From Fragum whitleyi (Eukaryota; Mollusca; Bivalvia; Cardiida; Cardiidae), in NCBI GenBank assembly GCA_948146395.1, contig OX411545.1, positions 19,599,526 through 19,663,525 of the forward strand: a stretch of 64,000 nucleotides of DNA. Direction: 5' to 3'. Below the pieces are notes generated by a model. The model saw only the letters and a list, made by a program, of their open reading frames with translations, did not search any database and was not told the origin of the DNA. The position numbers and the translations under genes were made by a program. Below, piece by piece: positions 58,001-64,000 of this stretch. Each line of letters opens with the position of its first letter. Position 1 is the first letter of the stretch.

Positions 58001-60882
58001 GGATCACCAAAGGATCATTCATGTAAAATGTAATTGGTATCCATCTATTAGAACCTGAGAAAACTCACTTTTTACCATATTGGGAAATTAGCCACGCCCA
58101 TTAAATCCATATTTTTCATTGGATCAAAATTTCTTGAACAACTTTGAAAGAGGGTCACCCAAGGATCGTTACTGTGAAGTTTGGTTGAAATTCATGTAGT
58201 AGTTTCTGAGGAGAAGGCTTTAACGAAAAAGTTTATGACCGGACGCACATATGGATTGACGGACGCATGACGGACACAACTCCATGACAATTTCGGCCAG
58301 TGGAGCTAAAAATAAGAAGTTGCTTGAAACTAGCAATTTCATCATTCACCACAATGTATTCTACCAAAAAAAAAATCACTGTAAAATTCAAACTCAAATT
58401 CGAGGGGTCAGCACAAAACTATTGTAAGTGCCTATAAGTATATAGGCACTTACAATATAGAGTTGTCCTGATCACCCAGTAGTTTCTGAGGAGAAGATTT
58501 TTCAAGAAAAAGTTTACGACCGCACGGACGGACGGACGGACGCACGACGGACACAACGCCATGACAATAGCCCAAGTGGCTTTCAGCCGGTGGAGCTAAA
58601 AATGAAGGTTTGGCTTCCTGAGACTACCTCCCATATTGGAGATCAAGGGTTGAAGCCAGCGATTGAATTATTATCCGCAGTTCAAGATCCTGAGACAACA
58701 CAATGAGAACACAACTAAGGTCCATTCAAAGGGTCAGCGAAAGTTAGTACATAATTAAAAACTATATCCCTCATTCAGGAAATCCTGCCTAAAAGACAAT
58801 GATATTGAACGTAACCATGTACTCCAGTTCTACAAAAATGCAAAATTTCTTTTCAACTAAGCAAGAAAAGCTATTTGATTTACGAAAAGAATGAATTGCT
58901 TTATACATGTTTGTGTAATCATTTTCCCACAAAATGGAATTTTATACCCTTAGCGTAATAAAGTGGGAAAACATGGAGGAAAAAAGAGAAATTGCTTGTT
59001 TCAAACAATAACCTTCTTTTTCTCTATGTTTTCTTAAATATTTTGCAGTCCCTTTAAAATTTCAACGTACTTTGAATTTCTGATTGAGTTTTATTTGAGG
59101 CTGTGTGTTACAATTCCAACAATTTAACAGGTGCGCCAAGCAAAGACTCTGCCCAGTCTGTGCATCAGAACAGTTTGTCCTGAGTCTTCATTTTGTACTG
59201 TCTAGATAGATAAGATTTCAAAGTGTCTGAAGAAAGACAGGGAATAATCTAATTTCATTGTGAGACTTGTAAGACTGCTGATTGTATGCCCCTTGCGTAT
59301 TATAAACGTTTGCGAAATGTAACCCCTAAAACTTCCAAAAGTTCGCAAACGTTTCTGCAGCCTGAACGAAGACTACGGTAGTACTTACCTGTTTGCCTAT
59401 CATATGCAGAATTTGTTATAGGCCTCTTTCTATCCTTAACTACCGACCCCTTCATACGATAAACTCGGTAAGCCGAGCTACCTTTGGACTGGTCTTTCTT
59501 TGTGATTTCCTCGATATCTTTGCGGCTATTTAAAGCACATCTAAAATTGGCCTTCCACTTTTTAGGGTCCTTTTTATCATCGCTGTATCGGCCTGTAATG
59601 TACAAGCGATTATTCAGATCAAAAGAATGATTTTAACTAACAAGAGAGGCTGAATGGTCCTAAAACGCTCATCTGAATTTTATTGGTCCAGTGGATCTCA
59701 TCCAAGGAACTTTCTGACTAAGTTTCATTCACCTTTGCCACGCTCTGCCACGCCTATAATAAAAATTTTGCGAATCATTTTGCAACAGGGTCACCCAAGG
59801 AACATTCTAGTAAAGTTTCATTGAAATCTGCCAAATGGTTCAGGAGATGTCGTTCAAAGATTTCAAAGTGAAAAATGTCACGCCCATTTTTTGGGCGAAC
59901 AATTTTTTGAAAAGGGTCACCCAAAGAACTTTCTGATAAAGTTTCATTGATTTGAGGAGAAGAAGTTTTTAAGATTGTTGACGACGGACTACGAACTTAG
60001 GGCGATCCTAAAAGCTACCTTTGAGCAGGTTATTCTCAGTTAGGTGAGCTAAAAACGAAGAATTTCATTAAATAATCATTCACGGAACCGGCTAACCGTT
60101 TCAAATGAGTACTCACAACAAAAAGTTAAGCCGAGAAAATAAAATTATGTATGTAAGATCAAAAGCTACATTCAAAATAAACATCGATCGAAGAAAATTA
60201 ATGACTTCACTGATTTAATTGAATCTATAAGCGTTTGATTTGTTCCATTTTCCTTTATTCCTTGAACCTTTTTATAGAACTTGTATGCATATTTATTAAA
60301 GAGAGATAATACAATATCGCTAATTTTGTTAATCTTTAACAAAATTAGCGATATTGTATTACTTCCCTTTAATTTAATCATCAACTCCCTCTTCCATTTG
60401 ATTTCTTTCCGAAATCATCCAAACCAAATTTAGCTTGTCAATTTCACGATGTTCTCAAATGTATCACCCACACCTAGACCTCTGATTGCAGTGCATTTAG
60501 ATATGTGTTTAAAACAACACATTAGGCCTACAGTCTTTTTTAGTGGATGGAAAATACCGTGTCCAATTAGTTTATCTCTGTCATTAGAGAATTGAATACT
60601 ATTTCAAGCAAAATTTCGTACCAATATAAAAAGAAAACCTGTGTCAAATTCTGACCTGTATGTTTTGCCCATCTTTCAAAGAGATCGGCATCCTTCATAG
60701 ACCAGCCGTGTCTGGAACCATGGCACCATCTAATTCTGAACTCCCCATTTCGCCGGTCCACCCACTCACAGCCTGGTATTTCACGTTGGTCTAAATGTTC
60801 TATCAACCATTCTCTCATTGGTTGACGCTCCACTGGTCTTATTAGACGTCTGGGCTCTGCCATCTTCATGTTCAGTTCAGCT
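42885..60882 (-). CDS. Interferon regulatory factor, IRF1/IRF2-like (7 coding exons)
   Basis: Nuclear transcription factor that binds IRF elements/ISREs (GAAA repeats) in promoters of immune and stress genes; role taken from the family. The first two coding exons give a complete IRF DNA-binding domain: Trp at residues 21, 36, 49, 56 and 67, the loop HGW, then [15 protein letters not shown], the recognition-helix region, and SSAYRVYRM. The exon break inside HTG/RY is at the place it has in vertebrate IRFs. The rest, about 200 residues, is acidic and Ser/Thr/Pro-rich, and I see no IRF-association domain, so IRF1/IRF2 type fits better than IRF3-9. Total about 340 residues, close to IRF1/IRF2. 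Exons 1-6 join in perfect phase; the join to exon 7 does not with the obvious sites. 5' noncoding exons must lie beyond 60882. Confidence 0.9.
43393..43534. mobile_element. Palindromic MITE, AGCCCTGCGTTCAG family, copy 1
   Basis: CAGCCCTGTGTTCAGG left, ACAGGGCAG right, with worn GCTTTGCATGTG/CATGCAAAG centre. It ends 26 bp from the donor of IRF exon 6. Confidence 0.65.
43561..43602 (-). CDS. IRF exon 6: acidic segment
   Basis: Acceptor TTATTTTCAG, then [14 protein letters not shown] and one base, donor GTATTA. Only this frame is open. Ends phase 1 if the GTATTA donor is used. Short acidic Ser/Thr stretch typical of activation domains. Confidence 0.7.
43603..44535. other. IRF intron, nothing recognised
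   Basis: A stray GTCAGCCCTGCGTTCAG (43929-43945) is an end of the palindromic MITE family at 44839. A 66-codon open frame at 43961-44161 has no recognisable content. Confidence 0.45.
44536..44721 (-). CDS. IRF exon 5: Pro-rich middle
   Basis: 186 nt, acceptor CAATTCACAG, donor GTATAA, phase 1 to 1. Encodes [40 protein letters not shown] and [20 protein letters not shown]. It shares a YPLTP motif with the extreme C-terminus. Confidence 0.85.
44839..44972. mobile_element. Palindromic MITE, AGCCCTGCGTTCAG family, copy 2
   Basis: Strong hairpin: GCCCTGCGTTCAGGATCACC with GAACGGTGC, and GATCCTGAACACAGGGC on the other side, around TATACCCCGCTTTGCACG / GTGCAAAGCGGGGTATA. Confidence 0.85.
45160..45388. 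mobile_element. Palindromic element with another MITE in its centre
   Basis: Outer arms GGCCAACTTATTTCAGGCC and GGCCAGAAATAAGTTGGCC, with TTGTTGTTTTTCA / TGAAAAATCAACAA further in. The middle (45216-45329) is copy 3 of the AGCCCTGCGTTCAG MITE. Confidence 0.82.
45216..45329. mobile_element. Palindromic MITE, AGCCCTGCGTTCAG family, copy 3 (nested)
   Basis: AGCCCTGCGTTCAGACTG and CTGAACGCAGGGCT perfect ends; CATACCCCATTTTGCATG / GCGGGGT centre. Confidence 0.83.
45389..45834. other. IRF intron, decayed HINE-like module
   Basis: 45590-45790 on the - strand resembles HINE-E2 modules (AATAAGCCCCACTCTGCC); no ends. Confidence 0.4.
45835..46122 (+). mobile_element. HINE-L copy 3
   Basis: CCGCTGTTTTCGGAAAAAAA start, GTTGTCGCCCATGTTGTCGT, module with CACTTGAAACTTAGCAAAC, end GGCAGTGCTCTTG followed by TT. 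Confidence 0.75.
46127..46917 (-). mobile_element. HINE-S
   Basis: On the - strand: 5' TATACGCCCGAAGGGTGG, GTCTGTCTGTCCGTCTGTC run, two and a half modules of about 165 bp (GTCCGGTCCATAACTTTC, CTTGAAACTTCACAGGTGT). An exact 12-nt inverse of the arm, CTTCGGGCGTAT, is near the 3' end; hairpin GCCACGCCCAGCGTTGC, then TCTTG and TT. Confidence 0.85.
46918..48329. other. IRF intron; one short HINE-M, rest unassigned
   Basis: Apart from 47257-47527 nothing is recognised. A 110-codon open frame at 47844-48176 lacks any family pattern and has a Ser/Thr/Phe-rich shadow look. Confidence 0.4.
47257..47527 (+). mobile_element. HINE-M short copy
   Basis: GAATAGGGAACTATTC hairpin, GGTCACCCGGGCGTCGG, one module (GAAACTTTGCACATGTTTC), 3' hairpin CTGTCCTCTGACAG then CTCTTG and TTT. 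Confidence 0.82.
48330..49256 (-). mobile_element. HINE-E2, about 5 modules
   Basis: 5' hairpin AGCTCACCTGATCACTTCG then TGATCAAGGGAGCT; modules of about 150-180 bp with CCGATTTCAATAAAATCTTG or GAACATTCTGGTAAAG-type words; 3' GCGGTTTAGGACCATTTCG then ACCCTATTG and TT. The hairpin resembles HINE-E with TGATCA in place of TGAGCA. Confidence 0.75.
50330..50433 (+). repeat. Direct repeat, 35-bp unit at 69-bp spacing
   Basis: CAAATAAGCAGATCACGTGA followed by TTGGC occurs at 50340 and 50409. Each copy holds CACGTG next to ATTGG, words used by bHLH and CCAAT-binding factors. Confidence 0.75.
51588..51682 (+). repeat. tRNA-like relic
   Basis: GTGTAGCTCAGAG (box A-like) and GGGTTCGATCCCG (box B) about 60 bp apart, but no paired acceptor stem. 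More likely a SINE head than a functional tRNA gene. Confidence 0.4.
52548..52661. mobile_element. Palindromic MITE, AGCCCTGCGTTCAG family, worn copy
   Basis: GCAAACTATTTGCGAATTAT left, CTGAACGCAGGGCAG right, centre CGCTTTGCACTC/GAGCAAAGTG. Confidence 0.65.
52809..53093 (-). mobile_element. SINE family 1, full copy, next to IRF exon 4
   Basis: Head GCCGCCGTCATAGCGCAG and CGGGTTCGATCCCC, body and CAAT tail as at 40826. A 14-bp perfect duplication AATTCATATAATAA flanks it (52795-52808, 53094-53107). It sits 37 bp inside the intron after IRF exon 4. Confidence 0.93.
53131..53263 (-). CDS. IRF exon 4
   Basis: 133 nt, acceptor TTACTGTTCAG, donor GTAAGA, phase 0 to 1. Encodes [40 protein letters not shown] and FEKL. 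Acidic and helical in look; no named domain. It is flanked by a MITE 28 bp upstream and a SINE 37 bp downstream. Confidence 0.85.
53292..53452. mobile_element. Palindromic MITE, AAGGTAGTGGA family, copy 7
   Basis: Best palindrome of the family: AAGGTAGTGGAATCG and GGGTCCACTACCTT, with a long perfect centre AACCGAGGTTTCCTAATGA / TCATTAGGAAACCTCGGTT. Confidence 0.9.
53586..53722. mobile_element. Palindromic MITE, AGCCCTGCGTTCAG family, copy 5
   Basis: CCCCTGCATTCAGGATGAC left, TTTTGTAACCCTGATCGG right, inner AACTGTTTGCAAATTATAC / GTATAATTTGCAAATGGTT. Confidence 0.75.
53723..54296. other. IRF intron, nothing recognised
   Basis: No repeat shared with the rest of the window. Confidence 0.5.
54297..54571 (+). 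mobile_element. SINE family 1 body with a different tRNA-like head
   Basis: The head GCCGCCACCATAGCGCAG, TTGGTTAGGCATAAGAC and GTGGGTTCGATCCCCGG differs in the D and anticodon arms from the heads at 40826 and 52809. The body and CAAT tail are the same. It may mark a subfamily with a swapped head. Confidence 0.88.
54572..55842. other. IRF intron; worn MITE, otherwise nothing
   Basis: 55425-55612 is a worn GTGACCCGTCA MITE (GGTCTTTTTCACGTGACGGG on the right). The rest is unassigned. Confidence 0.45.
55843..55889 (-). CDS. IRF exon 3: 47-nt exon
   Basis: Acceptor CGATTTTTCCAG, donor GTAAGT. Encodes D(split)[15 protein letters not shown], phase 1 to 0, which exactly bridges exons 2 and 4. Charged linker after the DNA-binding domain. 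Confidence 0.82.
56138..58308 (-). mobile_element. HINE-F copy 2, about 13 tandem modules
   Basis: Inverted relative to 1672-2700 and twice as long. Terminus CTAG at 56138 next to the hairpin AGCCATGAATGGCTT and subterminal GTCGCTCCACAGG; modules of about 155-160 bp (TTTGGTAGACTGATAAAGGG, CAGTGAAATTTGGTTGATAT); 5' end GGCCAGTGGAGCTA at 58295-58308. Confidence 0.88.
58403..58474. mobile_element. Hairpin MITE, GGCTCAG family, copy 6
   Basis: GGGGTCAGCACAAAACTATT and GAGTTGTCCTGATCACC around TAAGTGCCTATA/TATAGGCACTTA; closest to the inner hairpin at 10582. Next to a HINE-F fragment. Confidence 0.75.
58480..58597 (-). mobile_element. HINE-F 5'-end fragment
   Basis: Head only: TAGCTCCACCGGCTGAAAGC, AAGTGGGTTATTG-type arm lost, CGTCCGTCCGTCCGTGCGG run on the - strand, then it stops at the first module. 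Confidence 0.75.
58598..59388. other. IRF intron with low-copy repeats
   Basis: 59095-59210 repeats sequence of 32700-32830 (GGCTGTGTGTTACAATTCC). 58975-59035 keeps an AAATTGCTTG hairpin. No exon. Confidence 0.4.
59389..59592 (-). CDS. IRF exon 2: second half of DNA-binding domain
   Basis: 204 nt, acceptor GTACATTACAG, donor GTAAGT. Encodes [40 protein letters not shown] and [17 protein letters not shown]. Nearly the same as the [18 protein letters not shown]...GSSAVRVYRM stretch of vertebrate IRF1. Confidence 0.97.
59641..60051 (-). mobile_element. HINE-E2-like short copy
   Basis: - strand 5' TAGCTCACCTAACTGAG and AGGTAGCTTTTAGGATCGCC; two modules; 3' GAGCGTTTTAGGACCATTC, CAGCCTCTCTTG then TT. 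Confidence 0.7.
60296..60372. mobile_element. Perfect 25-bp-arm hairpin MITE
   Basis: 60308-60332 and 60336-60360 are exact inverse copies (AATACAATATCGCTAATTTT...) with a 3-nt loop; arms continue imperfectly to TTAAAG/CTTTAA. A worn relative is at 49575-49615. Confidence 0.85.
60656..60882 (-). CDS. IRF exon 1 (coding): start and first half of DNA-binding domain
   Basis: Acceptor AATTTTTTCAG at the upstream side, 13 nt of 5' UTR, ATG at 60869, donor GTCAGA. Encodes [60 protein letters not shown] and [12 protein letters not shown] second ATG two codons on is also possible. The acceptor shows that a noncoding exon and the promoter lie further up. Confidence 0.96.
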
Positions 60883-62439
60883 CTGAAAAAATTAATTGAT
60901 TAGGTTAAATTAAAGTTAACCATTGGTTAAATATAGACCGGAAGTTTTTTTCAACCAATTAGGTTTGTTGTTTCAATTGTACCACAATCATGATTGGCTG
61001 AAAATAATTTTCGGTTAGTATTTAACAAATGGTCATCTTTTCAACCTCCTTTATGTGAGCTTTTGTGACCATTGAATATCCGTCGTCTGTTGACTCGTCC
61101 GACGTCAACACTTTCTTTAAACTTTTTTTGTTTACATCACAGGAGCCATAGTTTCGATCAATCCTCATAAATCCGGGTCGGAATGTTTTTCTGATCACAA
61201 TGATGAAAAGTTATTGAAAATGCAAAATACAGAAAAAAGGAGCCGTTATAAGTACGCTGTGAGCCGTTATTTTGGACCCATCGTCATAAAACTTTCACAG
61301 AACATTTTTTTTTCTGGTCATTAACATGAACCCTTTTCAAAAAGGAATGTCCCATTTGACAACATTGGAAGTGGGTCTTTAGGACAAGACTAGCATATGG
61401 ACCCTAGTGTCAAGTGTGTAAAATTGCAACGTTCTATTAAAAAACTAAGGACAAGAAAATTATGATGGTCCTATATAATCTCTCACCTTCGTCTCCTTGC
61501 CTACTCCAATAGCAAATTGAAATGTTTATAAAGATTTAATGACCATGAAAAGGCATTTTTTCAACAAAATTGTTATTGTAGCGTGGAGATCAATGTAATG
61601 AGATGATAAATTTTAATAAGGTTCATCCTTGTGACGAGACGAGACATTCGAAGTCTCGATTTATGAACATTAGGCCATAATCGAGGATATTTTCTCGCGT
61701 TTTCAATTGGATCCCTCCTAATTTCAAAAGGGTTCATTCTTGTGACCAGACAGAGTGTCTGACAAAGTTTCATGAAAAATGGACGATTTTTGTAGCTTAA
61801 ATAGTGTTGACCGGAAAATAAGTCATTTATGCCCCATTTTTTTTTCATAATATCTCATGGGTCCTTCACATCTTCGTAATGGTTCCTCCATCTGACGAGA
61901 CAATTATTCTGACCAATTTTCAAGAAGATTGTGCCATATGTGTGGCCTCTAGAGTCTAAACAAGAAAATTGTCCTTCCTGTGATATCGTATGGATCCTTC
62001 CTAATTTTAATTGGGTTCATTCTTCTAACATGACAAAGATTCTTACAAAGATTCGTGAAGATTGGGTCATTTTGAAGCCTGTGTAGAGTATACAAGAAAA
62101 ATGCCATTAATAACCCATTTCCCGTGATATGGTATGGATCCTTCTAAATTTCATCAAGGTTCATCAGGACAAAGATTCTACCCAGTTTCGTGAAGACTGG
62201 GCCATATTTGTTTTCTGCAGCTGCACAAAATTAACAAAGAGGCAAAAGAGGGCCTGTATCGCTCCACTGACTTCATTAAACAAAGCTTACTTTGACTGAA
62301 ACAACACTTTGAAGTCTCTTTAGAACTACTTTGTAATGATTTACTGTGTCTGGCCCACATTGCACCAAAATGCCCACTTAACTTGAATACCTTCTACCCA
62401 CCTAATTACCAACACAAAGGTATTTTCTGTAAGTAGACC
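60883..62439. other. Upstream of IRF coding start; decayed HINE-like modules
   Basis: 61055-62230 on the - strand contains loose modules of about 110-170 bp (GAGACATTCGAAGTCTCG, TTCATCCTTGTGACGAG, AAGGATCCATACCATATC) and a CCGTCGTC word near 61080, suggesting an old HINE. No promoter element is claimed. Confidence 0.45.
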
Positions 62440-63390
62440 ATTCTATATTAATTTTATAGGAATAATTTAAGTAAAGGGTTATTCATACAAAGATTCATTG
62501 AAATTGTTCCAGTTGATTGGCAGGAGAAGATGTTTTTGAGATTTTAAAGTGAAAATAAGCCCTGTCCTGCCATACCCACATTTATCGGACCATCAAAAAG
62601 TCGTGACCAATTTAAGTGAAGGTCGTCTAGGGAAATTTATGCCAAGTTTAATTGAAAATGGCCAAAATGAGTGGGAAGGAGAGAATATTCAAATATTTCT
62701 AAGTGAAAATAAGACCAAGCCTGCCATGCCCACATTTGGGGGTCAATTATATTCAACATTTCAAGTAAAGGAACATCCATGCCAAGTTTCATTGAGTTCG
62801 ACACAATTGTTTGAAAGGAGAAGATTCTTATATAATAGATTTGAATGTGAAAATAAGTCCCGCCCTGCCCTGTCACGTCCATATTTTTGGTTAATCAAAA
62901 TTTCTTTTTGCGAGTTAAGGGTCACCCAAGGAACATCCATGTCAAGTTTCATTTAAATAGGCTCAATTGTTTGAGAGGAGAAGTTTTAAGGATATTTTAG
63001 TAAAAATAAGCTCCGCCTAGCCACATCCATATCTAGGGATCAATCAAAATTTCTTTAAAAAATTAAGTAAAGGGTCACCCAAGGAACATCAATGCAAAGT
63101 TTCATTGAAATCGGCTCAATTGTTTGGGAAAAAAGATTTTAAAAGATTTTATAGTTTAAATACGCCACGCCATGCCAGGCCCATATTAAAGAATAATCAA
63201 AATGTCTGTAGCAATTTAAGAAGAGGGTCACCCAAGGATCATTCATACTAAGTTTCAAAATTCGCCCATTGCTTTTGGGGGACAAGATGTTTAAAGGAAA
63301 AGCTTACGCACGAGCGGACGGACGGATGCACGCACGACAACGGACACATCACCATGACAGTTGCCTTGCCTTCCGCCAGTGGAACTAATA
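62440..63390 (-). mobile_element. HINE-F-like element, about 5 modules
   Basis: - strand head TTAGTTCCACTGGCGGAAGG with CGTGCATCCGTCCGTCCG, modules of about 145 bp (TTGAAACTTAGTATGAATGA, TCCTTGGGTGACCCTC, AATTGAGCCGATTTCAATG). The 3' end is not resolved. Confidence 0.7.
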
Positions 63391-64000
63391 AAATCATCAC
63401 TGGCTTACAGCTTGAGTAAATCCATCTTTTCGCATGACAATATTACTCATCAAGGAGGACGATAATGTAACAATTTTTAATGTATAGAAACCGTAGATGA
63501 TATGCTCCGGACATTTTTTTATACTTTCGTTATATACTAACAAATTTTATGAATGACATTCATGAATGAGGGCAATTGATCCGAGTTATTTCGAAATTCA
63601 CCCAATAATGTGTAGGGTATGCTTTACACAAGGTAAATGTATGCTTTACACAAGGTAAATGTTTGCACTTGACCTCCGATAGTCGCATTGAATTTGGCAG
63701 TTTTCATCCAAGCTTTGGCAGTGACATTGATACATGTACTCATCGGGACAAACAACAGTGCTAAGCTATTTGGAAAATCTTAAATTAGAAGAAACGTTGT
63801 ATACTCATGACACGGCTACTTCTTAAAAGCCATTTCATAATTCAGATGAATGATAATTGGAACGATCGGTATATGTATGTAATTAGTCAGTGACCTGGGT
63901 GGCAATTTTGACATAATCACTTCCCTTTTCAAAAGAGTAAGAAAAATGCGAAATTTATTTTGATTACACCAAAACCATCACCAGGACCCGAGATTATCAA
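63391..64000. other. Unassigned; 22-bp tandem duplication
   Basis: GTATGCTTTACACAAGGTAA + AT is repeated at 63617-63638 and 63639-63660. Nothing else recognised, and no noncoding IRF exon could be picked out. Confidence 0.5.

Noticed and set aside
62549..62956. 135-codon open frame on the + strand
   Set aside because: It reads straight through three copies of a HINE-F-like module; the protein repeats with the DNA period.
1672..63390. Autonomous transposon or retrovirus genes
   Set aside because: No reverse transcriptase, transposase, Rep-helicase or integrase motifs were seen in the supplied translations; all elements here are non-autonomous.

Overview
This window is AT-rich animal nuclear DNA, most likely from a bivalve mollusc. 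The reasons are two intron-rich metazoan genes, one of them an interferon regulatory factor, and a very dense load of short non-autonomous mobile elements of the Pearl/HINE kind first described in oysters. I cannot name the species. There is no bacterial, viral or organellar gene here.

Two genes were rebuilt exon by exon from splice sites, reading phase and family motifs. (1) On the + strand, from before base 1 to 37616, lies the 3' part of a DDX21/DDX50-type nucleolar DEAD-box RNA helicase. It has 13 visible exons, the first tentative. They carry motifs I, Ia, Ib, II (DEVD), III, IV, V and VI, a GUCT-like domain and a C-terminal FRGRF repeat tail. (2) On the - strand, from 60882 down to 42885, lies an IRF1/IRF2-like transcription factor in 7 coding exons with a complete DNA-binding domain. 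The genes converge tail to tail across about 5.3 kb. The join to the last IRF exon does not keep phase with the splice sites I can see.

Almost everything else is repeats inside introns. (a) At least eight families of Helentron-like (HINE/Pearl-like) elements share one plan: a family-specific 5' hairpin, a TCCG/GTCT microsatellite, tandem modules of about 130-300 bp, another copy of the hairpin arm near the 3' end, a small 3' hairpin, and a terminus CTTG or CTAG followed by T. (b) Two tRNA-derived SINE families have clear target-site duplications. (c) There are many palindromic MITE families, TTAA-flanked piggyBac-like MITEs, and a 933-bp element with an 8-bp duplication.

Layout: 1-37616 helicase exons with HINE, MITE and SINE-filled introns. 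37617-42884 intergenic, with a tandem segmental duplication that traps one SINE insertion next to its empty twin. 42885-60882 IRF exons, with palindromic MITEs crowded against exons. 60883-64000 upstream of the first IRF coding exon, mostly decayed HINE modules.

The most notable signals are: the 5' hairpin arm changing together with the 3' subterminal repeat across HINE families; a 20-nt microexon carrying the helicase Walker A motif; a decayed partial copy of a helicase exon; the same MITE 27-28 bp upstream of an exon in both genes; an IRF exon squeezed between a SINE and a MITE; and a short templated insertion inside a HINE hairpin.
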